From: Emydura subglobosa
Taxonomy: Eukaryota; Chordata; Testudines; Chelidae
Length of the DNA: 64,000 bases
Direction of reading: 5' to 3'
NCBI GenBank assembly: GCA_007922225.1
Contig: ML679970.1
Location: 26,156,631 to 26,220,630, forward strand
Part shown: positions 56,331-64,000 of the stretch, piece after piece
Layout: each line of letters starts with the position of its first letter
Numbering within the stretch: position 1 is the stretch's first letter
The notes under the pieces: model-generated
The model's database searches: none
What the model was told of the DNA's origin: nothing
The model's input: only the letters and a program-made list of their open reading frames with translations
Position numbers and translations under genes: made by a program

Positions 56331-57930
56331 AGGGGGCAGTCAGGCACACACGGCATGTGTTCCACACACACCTTGAGTGTGACTCTAGGGACCAATGCAG
56401 CTGTGTCTGGGGAGGAGTTGAGGGCTGGTTCCTGAGGATGGTGACTGGCTTGCTGGCATTGATGTGAGGCTGGATTCACTGCTGGAGTGTTGTCAGGTAT
56501 AGGGGATTAGGTGTCTCATTCCCAGCCCCCCTGTCCCTGCTCCCCTCCCAGCATGTCCCACCTGGGTGCTGTCCCCCTGAGATGGGTTTGCTAGTTCTCA
56601 GCCTGGCTCCTAGCAAGAGAGGGGTCCCTCTGCCCAGAAGCCCCTGGCATGGAGTCCAAGAGGCTAAATGGGCCATGGTGATCTGCCCCTGTAGAGAAGG
56701 GGTTAGTGTGGAGCAAGGGCAAGGCAGAGGAGAGGGGAAGCCGCAGATGCACAGATGCCCCCTGGCAGACCTAGGCAATGGGCAAGCTGGCAGAGGGGGA
56801 GGGGACATCTAGTGGTCAGACTGGGTGCCCTGGCCCTGGGCCTTGTGCAGAATAGGGCTGAGGGTCACAGAGCGGATGACAAGTCATTGCCCCCCATGCC
56901 ACAATGGGGAGAGAGCGGTACCAAATGCCAGAGGCTGCAACTGGCCCCACATGTCCTTGGCAGAGGCCGACCCTGCCCCATAGAAAGTACCCAACCCAGG
57001 GAGCATGATACGGGGCTTTTCCCCTCTAAGGGGCAGCGGACCAGAGCAGCAGGACTGGCTGGCTCAGGGGAGTGGGTAATGGGAGGTGGGGATAGGTGGG
57101 CAGAGGCTCTGTGCCTCTCTTCCCTGGCAATGCCATGGCACGCACGCCAGCGCAGAGGGCAGGCTGCAGACACAGCAGCCAATAGCTCCATGGAGCGGGA
57201 TGAGCAGAGCTGTGGAAACCCCGATGGCGAGGGGGCACCGCTGGGCCGGAGGATGAGAGCTGGCTGGATCTACTCCCCATTGGGGTCCATTCACATCCCC
57301 TCAAGAAACGCACCCCTCTGCATGTGCTTCTGCACAGCCGGGAGCTATTGGGGGGGGGGGGGAATCCTGTGTGCAGGGTGGGCAAGACCTGTCTAGATGG
57401 ACCCACAGCTCTGATGTGGGGATCAGGAGGGAGGGGATACCAGGATGGATGGGCGGCAGGGAGGAGGGGATGCTAGACTGGTAGCACTGGCAGCACACCA
57501 GTCCCTCTGTGTCCAGATTCTAATTGAACCAGTTCTGGCTGGGATACATAATGCTAAAATCTCTGCACTGATGCAGATTAAAAAGTAATCTCTCCCTCAG
57601 CACCGGGGGACTTAGGCAAGTGCTGGGTCACGGGCCTGAGCCATGGAGACACGGGGCTGATGGTTATGAGCAGTGCAGATTTTTTACCCTCCCAAGCTCC
57701 AGAGTCCAGGCTCATCCCTGTTGTGCAGAGAAGCACGCAAAGACAGACCCACACAGTCACCCCCAGAGAATACGGGACATGGATAAGCTCCATATCCCAG
57801 GCCACAGGCGGCTGATTTTTGCAGTAAGATTTGATCTGCTCAGGTTTCCCAGGATTTCAGCTCAATAAACGGCTCCCGGAGGCAATAGGCTATCACAAAT
57901 ATAAACGCTACTACTTGTGCATACCTCACA
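56331..57930. other. Intergenic DNA
   Basis: GC-rich. The only recognised item is a single copy of the 'cttttcccctctaaggggca' family at about 57005-57080. No supported gene. Confidence 0.4.
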
Positions 57931-57934
57931 TATG

Positions 57935-58110
57935 GATATGCAGCTGCCTCTGGGGTGGGTCCAGGGGCTTTTTATACAGGGATCCCTCACCCAGCCCTGA
58001 GATGCAGCCACCTCTGGGGTGAGGCACAGGGGCTGTTTATACAGGGATCCCTTGCCTAGAGCTGTGATGTGGCTGCTTCTGGAGTGGAGTGCAGGGGGCT
58101 GTTTAACCAC
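57935..58110 (+). repeat. TTTATA-containing ~65-bp family, three tandem units (reference copy)
   Basis: This is the clearest copy: 'gatgcagccacctctggggt', 'gaggcacaggggctgtttat' and 'acagggatcccttgcctaga', repeated at about 62-65 bp. Each unit has a TTTATA and, in two units, a BamHI-like ggatcc. Confidence 0.75.
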
Positions 58111-58824
58111 TGAACATTGTGACAGGGTCAGGGAATGGGGAAGGACAGTGAATTTCACTGAAGAGGTTATGGGGGAGAAGATTTCAGAGTTGCACTGGGG
58201 CATTAGGCCCAGCACTGCCAGCCGGGGAGACTGGCCCCATCACTCCCTGCAGCACAGCACCCCTAGTGCCACACTATGGCATTAGGGTCAGCACCGAGGG
58301 TGTCTCTCCCATCCGTGTGGTGCCCCAGCTCAGCGTGGGAGTCCAGGCTAGGCACAGGCTGCAGCTATTCTGGGCCCTGGGGCTCCCCTGGGCCGTCTGC
58401 TGGCAGCCGGTCCCAGCTAATTCTAGCTGCAGGGATTAAACTTGCCATACAGAGGTGTTGGGGGAGGGGGGACTCCTGACAGGGGTGGGGGGAGTGAGGG
58501 GAGGGTCCTTGCCTGGGGTCCGGCGCCCCTCTGCCCTCTCCCCTCCCTCCACAGCTGGGGCTGAGGCCCTGCGGGGGGAGGGGGACCTGACTTTGCAATG
58601 AGATTTTCTCACTAATCCCCCTGGGGCCTCCCTTGATTGGTTCAGTTAGACACTGGGTTGTGGGGGGACAGACAGAGAGACAGACGGACACAGCAACTCC
58701 CCCCATCAGAGCCTGCTGCGCCCCTGAACTGCTTAGAGGGAGCACGTCCGGAATGAGCTCCCCCTCGACTGGCTTGGGACAGAGCCACAGGCGGCATCGA
58801 AGGAGGTACTGCCCCCACTTCTCC
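58111..58824. other. Intergenic DNA
   Basis: No gene was recognised. The phrase 'cctgcagcacagcacccctagtgccaca' (split: cctgcagcacagcac, then ccctagtgccaca) near 58240-58272 also occurs near 11445-11475 inside SF3B2 intron 19, so it belongs to an interspersed repeat. Confidence 0.45.
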
Positions 58825-59245
58825 CCTACAGGGACCAGCACAGCCCCACAGACCTCCCCCCGCAAGAAAGCAGCACAGCCCCATCTGCCACAGCACAGCC
58901 ATCCTGCCCCCAAACCAGCACAGCCCCATCTGTCACAGCACAGCCCACCAACCCCCCTACAGGGATCAGTACAGCCCCCCGCCACCATCCCCATAGAAAC
59001 TAGCCCAGCCCCCACCCCACCCTCATACAAACCAGCACAGCCCCCTCCTCCTGCCCCTCCACAGGGTCTTGAACAGTCCCCTCCCCCCCAGCTCAGCCGC
59101 CCCTTGCCACAGCCCAGCCCCCTATAGAGACCAGCACAGCTTCTCCCCTCTGCTGCAATCCCCCAGGAACTTCCCCCCTCAAGCAGAGACCAGCATCGCT
59201 GCCCCCTGCCACCATCATCCCCCAGGGACCAGCACAGTCTTGATT
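58825..59245 (+). repeat. 'accagcacagccccc' minisatellite
   Basis: At least ten imperfect copies of accagcacagcccc, spaced about 20-55 bp, some preceded by ctacaggg. Long open frames in all three forward phases follow from this low-complexity composition. Confidence 0.75.
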
Positions 59246-59305
59246 GACAAGTGCCTGGGCTGAGTGCAGGGTATCGGGGTGACCCTCCCTGGACTGGGCC
59301 ATCCA

Positions 59306-59352
59306 TGCGGTCGGCCTAGAATCTAAAGGACCCTTCTGGCCTCAACATTTAT
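59306..59352 (+). repeat. CR1 3' terminus
   Basis: 'atctaaaggacccttctggc' followed by ctcaacatttatgaatgaat is the 3' end of a CR1 with its short terminal repeat. Very short fragment. Confidence 0.6.
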
Positions 59353-59381
59353 GAATGAATCTGCAAATCCCTCCATTCTCT

Positions 59382-59404
59382 CCCCCCCCCCCCCCCCCCC
59401 CCCC
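59382..59404. repeat. Poly-C tract, 23 bases
   Basis: Uninterrupted C run, likely unstable in sequencing, so its length is uncertain. Confidence 0.95.
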
Positions 59405-59661
59405 GTGTCTAGCCGTCCAGCCTCTCCCTCCCACTCAGTGAGGGGTGTTGCTGCGTCTCTCTGTGCCGGTGAGAGGCGGCGCTGGTTTGGGGGGTGCTGC
59501 TGGAGCTCCCTGCAAGCGGGAGAGCGCTGACAGAGGGTGAGTGCAGCGGTGACCCCTGCTGAGGCAGAGCTCCCCTTCTCCCCCCCCAGCTCCCAGGGTG
59601 GGGCTCTGCCATCAGGAACAGCCCCAGGTAGGAGCTGACCCCTCTCTGCCTCACCCCACAG

Positions 59662-62600
59662 CCCCGGGGCGCAGGCAGCTGAGCTGTGCCGGGCATGGCA
59701 GGAGCTGTGCGTGCGGGAGTGCCAGGCGAGGGAGCGGAACCGCCAGCTGCTGCAGGAGTTTGGGCAGCTGGAGACCCAGCTGGCGCTGCTCTGGGCCAAG
59801 ACAGATGCTGTCAGGAGGAGGAAGGTGAGGTCGGCTCCAGCCCCAGGACATCTTCCTGTGCAGGTTGATCCCTGAGGGTATTCCCACAGGCAAGAGAGCC
59901 CCACTGGACAGGGGACAGCCCGCCAGGGGGAAACAGACTGTTAATAAGGACTCCTGGCATCAATCCCCCGCTCTCAGAAGGGAGTGGGGTCTAGTGGTTA
60001 GAGGGGTGTGTGTACATGGGAACTCCTGGGGTCCATTCTCCCAGAAGGAGAATGGCTTTAGCACCAGCAGTGCAGAGAGGGTGGAAGATGTCAGTCACTC
60101 CAAGGGGGAGACGCAGGGGAAGATGGGGGCCAGACGGGGCATGTGATGTGACCAAGGGCAGACAGTTGGATCCGTATCTTGCTCATCTCAGGTGGACTAT
60201 GAGGAATTTCTGCAGCGGCTACTTCAGAGGATGAAGGCCGGGAGTCCTGGCTGGGTCACTCAGCACCAGGTAGGCACAGCCCGCTCACACTAACCCTCCT
60301 GGGCGAAAGGGGCTGCGTTGGGGCCAGCACTGACTGGGAGGAGAGACCACCCCCACCCTATTCCCCGCAGCTCCCCCCTCCTCCCTGCAGTTCTTGGGGC
60401 CTCCCCACCCCACAAAGCACTGGCCTGGTCCCAACCCTGCTTAGCGGGAGCTCGGCCTGGAAGCATAATGGGCTCTGGAATCACCCATACTCAGCTGATT
60501 TCTTTTCCCGCTCTCCCCAGGACTGGGTCTCCACCTGGATGTTGGACCTGCCTCTGCGCTCCCGCCCTGGGAGACACCTCCCTGACTCCCCAGAGCAGAT
60601 GGGCCATCTGCGGCACCAGACCCCCTGGCCTCATCCTGTCTCTGCACAGCCACCAGAGTCTGCTGCCTTCCTTGTATCCACGGGGGCAGGTGGGCTGGGG
60701 CCCATGGAGGGTAAGGAGACAGCCCTGGCCCTGCTCTGTGCTGCTTGGCCTGGGAACCGGGACTCCTGGGTCCTCCCATCCCTGCTCTGTGCTACTTGGC
60801 CTGGGAACCGGGACTCCGGTGTCCTCCTTTCCCCGCTGTGCTGCTCAGCTGCTGCTTCCTGAACTGATGCTTTTTTCTTCTCCACCCCCCAGGGGACCCC
60901 CATCGCAAACCCTGGCTCCACCGAAGGCCCTTCGCCAGAGATGGTGGCTACAGGCTGCTGACTCCCATGCGCCATCAGGAATCAGCCCCGCCTCTCCCCC
61001 CACATCGGCTCAGCTTTCGGACACAGCTGAACGGAACAGCTGAACGGAACACAGCTGAACGGAAGGGTGTGCCTGGGGAGCCTGGGCGGGGGTGGGACGG
61101 GACTCCCCTGGGGTGGCCGTGCCTCAGGCGCCCCCGGCACCAGCAGCAGGAGGAGAGCTGCTTCTGGTGGGGAGGCCCAGGGGCCTGTCCTGAGAAGTGG
61201 GGAGTCCAGAGGGGAGCAGAGGGGGGACAGGCACAGAGGGCACAGCACATCCCTGAGTACGGGCCACGGAGAGTGGCACCCATTGGGTGCCAACACTCAG
61301 CGCTGAGCAAGTCCTACAGCCATGGACAGGGGAGAGGAAGCTGATCTTTCCTCCGGCAGGGATTCCATGAAGTTACCCTTTGGAGGCTCCCGCTACACCC
61401 CATAGACCTGACCTGTGCTCAGCTTGCCTGCTCACTGATGCCCTATTCAGCAACCGCCATTGCACCGCAGGGGTTTAGGCGCCCTCGGCAGGAGGCCAAC
61501 CCGCATCAGGCATCAGCCATTCCCCCCCAGCTCGGGTTTGCCCTAATCCCCCTTCTGGGGAGCTGCCAAGTAACCCCCTCATGGAGCCCCAACGTGGGCC
61601 AGACCACCCCCCCTCAGACTCAGACCTGCTCTCTATGATCTCCTCTGCCGAACGGGCCGGGGCCGCACTACGCTGCTCCTGATCTGCTAACCACAGCCCG
61701 AGCTCATGCGAGCAGATTCCACTGAACTGGTCTAGCCCCTGCAGATCAGACAAAGTGTCCAGTGCAGTGACCCCTGCCCCTTTACCCCCCTTGTGCCAAT
61801 ATCTCCCCCCATGCACATCACCCCCTGGCCCTGCTGTGCATCCCAGCCCCTTCTCCTGCAAGCTTCAGGGGTCAGTTCAGACATAAGCAGTAAGGCCTTT
61901 TGGAACGGTCCCTAGACCCCAGTATGGGCCCACTGTACAACCCAACGGCTCTGGGTCCCACTGAGGGAGTGAGACAGCAGACTCTGTCTGCAGGGGGACC
62001 CGCTCTGCCCCTGCCACGTGCTAGCCTTTCCCGGGGTCAGAACTCAGCGCACCCAGCGACAAACCAGGCTGGCAGCCACATGGATCGGAAAGCGGTGGGG
62101 ATCGCCCTGGGAAAGGCTACGTTTGGGGCTTGGCACAGAAACGGGGGTCCTCCCAGGACACTGGGTAAAGTCAGGGCAATGAGGCCTTGCAGATCCGTGG
62201 CAGGGTGGCTTAGGGGGCTCTGGGGGGTGGCCGGGCAGGGGGGGCTGAGGCGGGAGGTTGTGTGCTACAAGTGAGCTGCTCTTGGGGCCTTTGCCTCCCT
62301 CCAGCCTGGCACAGTTGCTGCCTCTGCTGCAACACTGTGGCACTGCTCTGGGAAAGGATCGGGCCCTTCGCTGGACAGCACTGACCCTGACTGTGCCCAG
62401 CCCAGCAGCTGCAGCCTACACCCTGTCCTTACAGTGCACCCCTCCCTTCCAGGGGCTCGCCCCCAGCCCATGCAGACCAGGGCGTGTGCAGGAGCCGGGT
62501 CGCACACTGAGGCCGCCGCCAGCTCTGGGCTGGGGCACCGACACTGCACAGCCAACGGGGCCTCCAGGAGGCTGCTGTGGAGAGGAGCCTGGGAGCAGGA

Positions 62601-63926
62601 CAGCACAGAGGCGGCCTATGAGGAGTCCTGGGACAGGTACCTCCCTGGAATCCCTCCTAGGTCCCCAGCCCTTGAATTGAACACCAGGGGATGGTGCATC
62701 ATTCACCACCCACCCCAACATGCAGCCACCTCTGGGGTGGGGTGTTGGAGCTGTTTATACAGGGATCCCTCACTCTGTGCTGAGATGCAGCCGCCTCTGG
62801 GGTGGGCTATAGGAGTAGTGCAAAGCGGCCTCATCCTGTGCTCAGATCCTCTCTCTCTCTGTCTCTCTCTCTCTCTCTCTCTCATCCCTAGAGTCCCAAG
62901 GCTGTGGCACAAGGAGAAGCCAGGAGGAAACACCGCACCCCTGGATCAGGGAGGGAGCTGGGGCCAGGAACCATGGGGGGAGCAGGCAGGGGATGATGGG
63001 TCAGAAGAGGTTGTGGGGAGCCCAAGGTGGGGGCTGAGTGTCAGAGGGAGACAGCGGGGGAGGAACAGGGACCCTGGAGAAGGGGTGGAGCTGAAGGAAG
63101 AGGTAGGGCATGTCCTCATCCAGGGAGTAGGGCAGCTGGCAGAAGGGGAGGGGGGTGATGGATGCTCAGCCATGGGACAGAGTCAGAGGGAGGGGGAGGA
63201 AGAGGGAGGTCTGGCAGGAGGTCAGGGGGGGCAGGAGGTGGGAGGGCAGGATGAAGAGGGCAATAGGGAGGAAGGCTCAGGAGGAGCAAGCGAGAAGGGG
63301 GAGGCAGAGGGGAGGAGGAGCAAGGAAGGCTCAGTCTTGGGGCATGTCCAGGCATCGGCACAGGGGGGGCAGGGTGAGGAAGGCCTGGTGGAGAGGGGTG
63401 GCCAGGAAGAGGAGGAGGAGGAAGGTCTGGCAGGAGATCAGGGGGGCCAGGAGGAGAAGGACGACAGCGAGAGGGAGGAAGGCCTGGTGTGGGGGCAGGA
63501 GGGCAGTGAGGATAAAGAAAGCCTGGCAAAGGGGCCGAGGAGCCAGACCAGGACCAAGGAGAAGGAGAGTGAGGAGGAGGAGGAGGAGGAAGTACGAGTA
63601 GGGTGGGGGGCCCAGGAGCAGGATGAGGAGGAGAGCAGTGAGGAGGAGGAAGGCCTGGCAGGGTGGGGGGTCCAGGAGCAGAGTGAGGAGGAAGAGGAGA
63701 GCAGCGAGGAGGAGGAAGGCCTGGCAGGGCGGGGGGTCCAGGAGCAGGGTGAGGAGGAGGAAGGCCTAGTGGGGCAGCAAGGGGGCCAGGAGGGAGGTGA
63801 GGATGAGGAGGGCAGTGAGGGCCCGACGGTGGGGGCTGAAGGCCATGTGCAGGGGGAGGAGGATGCAGACAGTGACTTGGTGCTGGGCCCCCAGGGCGGC
63901 CCAGGCGGTGGCGTTGAGCTAGACAG
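59662..63926 (+). CDS. Unnamed gene, partial: kizuna-like coiled coil plus acidic repeat region
   Basis: Six exons join in phase: 59662-59824, 60192-60269, 60521-60710, 60893-61066, 62435-62636, 62892-63926 (1842 nt, 614 residues). Neither end is present: the first exon starts mid-codon and the last ends at GACAG|GTGAGT. Exons 1-2 encode a coiled coil, 'QELCVRECQARERNRQLLQE' to 'RRRKVDYEEFLQRLL'. Aligned without gaps to the centrosomal protein kizuna as I recall it, about 13 of 53 positions match, including E-x-C, RN, L, F, K and YE. Exons 3-5 are Pro/Arg-rich with no known domain. The last exon is Glu/Gly-rich with recurring 'EEEEGLAG-GVQEQ' units. The exon 4 donor (GTGTGC) is weak; reading through gives a stop at 61342-61344 instead. 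I infer a kizuna paralogue, with a rapidly evolving coiled-coil protein as the alternative. Exons 1-3 are the best supported. Confidence 0.5.
59960..60062 (+). repeat. MIR-head-like unit in intron 1 of the kizuna-like gene
   Basis: 'agtggggtctagtggttaga' is followed by 'gggaactcctggggtccatt', one complete diverged unit preceded by the tail of another. Confidence 0.55.
61067..62434. other. Presumed intron 4 of the kizuna-like gene
   Basis: The frame from exon 4 stays open to a stop at 61342-61344, so an alternative terminal exon is possible. Beyond that the sequence is unique-looking and non-coding. Confidence 0.4.
62715..62830 (+). repeat. TTTATA-containing ~65-bp family, two units
   Basis: 'catgcagccacctctggggt', 'gagctgtttatacagggatc' and 'ctgagatgcagccgcctctg' lie inside intron 5 of the kizuna-like gene. 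A (CT)n run follows at 62849-62883 next to the exon 6 acceptor. Confidence 0.7.
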
Positions 63927-64000
63927 GTGAGTCCTCCTCTTACCCCCCCACCCCAGGCCATGAGCCCCAGTGAACCCTCCCCTTTAACCCGTCCCCCCTT

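Noticed and set aside
57590..57870. Search for CATSPER1, expected next to GAL3ST3 by human synteny
   Set aside because: No ion-channel transmembrane or histidine-rich coding sequence was seen between 53.1 and 64 kb. It may lie further right or be absent.
58365..59306. 313-codon minus-strand open frame rich in Gly/Cys/Trp
   Set aside because: It is the antisense of the accagcacagcccc minisatellite, and several frames are open there at once. Low complexity, no family.
59462..59532. Possible upstream exon of the kizuna-like gene ending at gacagagg|gtgagt
   Set aside because: The donor looks good and phase 2 fits one frame, but a stop lies just upstream and no convincing acceptor or start codon was found.
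63116..63961. 281-codon Pro/Leu-rich minus-strand open frame
   Set aside because: It is the complement of the purine-rich exon of the kizuna-like gene. The plus frame has matching splice sites; this one does not.
1..64000. CRISPR array, bacterial operon, prophage or toxin system
   Set aside because: The window is clearly vertebrate nuclear DNA with introns and LINEs. The short tandem repeats lack the equal repeats and unique spacers of a CRISPR array.

Overview
This window is vertebrate nuclear DNA. It has large genes with small GT-AG-bounded exons, CpG-rich promoters, and many CR1 LINE, MIR-like SINE, hAT-like, Harbinger and Ty3/gypsy remnants. The abundance of CR1 and the style of the repeats point to a sauropsid, most likely a turtle. 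The turtle call is an inference from remembered repeat types, not a database result. The gene order matches the human chromosome 11q13 block PACS1 - SF3B2 - GAL3ST3.

Layout. 1-6165 is read as the start of PACS1 intron 1 (minus strand) and holds only old repeats. PACS1 exon 1, with its start codon and CpG promoter, lies at 6166-6800. After about 2.4 kb of gene-poor DNA comes SF3B2 (minus strand, 8957-23591). All 22 coding exons can be traced with correct phases, giving a 895-residue splicing factor 3b subunit 2. Its promoter (23592-23911) carries three ZNF143/THAP11-type motifs, a perfect CRE and two CCAAT boxes. From 24 to 30 kb there is repeat-rich intergenic DNA ending in a TG-rich minisatellite that contains a 10-N assembly gap. 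That satellite abuts an orphan CpG island (30350-30722) with a strong plus-strand splice donor. From 31 to 51 kb the DNA is mostly repeats: CR1 copies, a broken Harbinger transposon apparently split by a Ty3/gypsy element, and short tandem families. GAL3ST3 (plus strand, 51428-53108, two coding exons, 436 residues) follows.

After another repeat block, 59662-63926 holds six phase-compatible plus-strand exons of a gene I cannot name with certainty. Its first visible exons encode a coiled coil resembling the centrosomal protein kizuna (KIZ). Its last visible exon is a 1-kb purine-rich, Glu/Gly-rich repeat. The gene runs off the right edge.

The genes have unrelated jobs: PACS1 in furin and cargo sorting, SF3B2 in U2 snRNP branch-site recognition, and GAL3ST3 in Golgi glycan sulfation. 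Their linkage is conserved synteny, not a pathway. The most unusual content is the possible kizuna-like gene, the compact SF3B2 promoter code, and three short tandem-repeat families that recur across introns and intergenic DNA.
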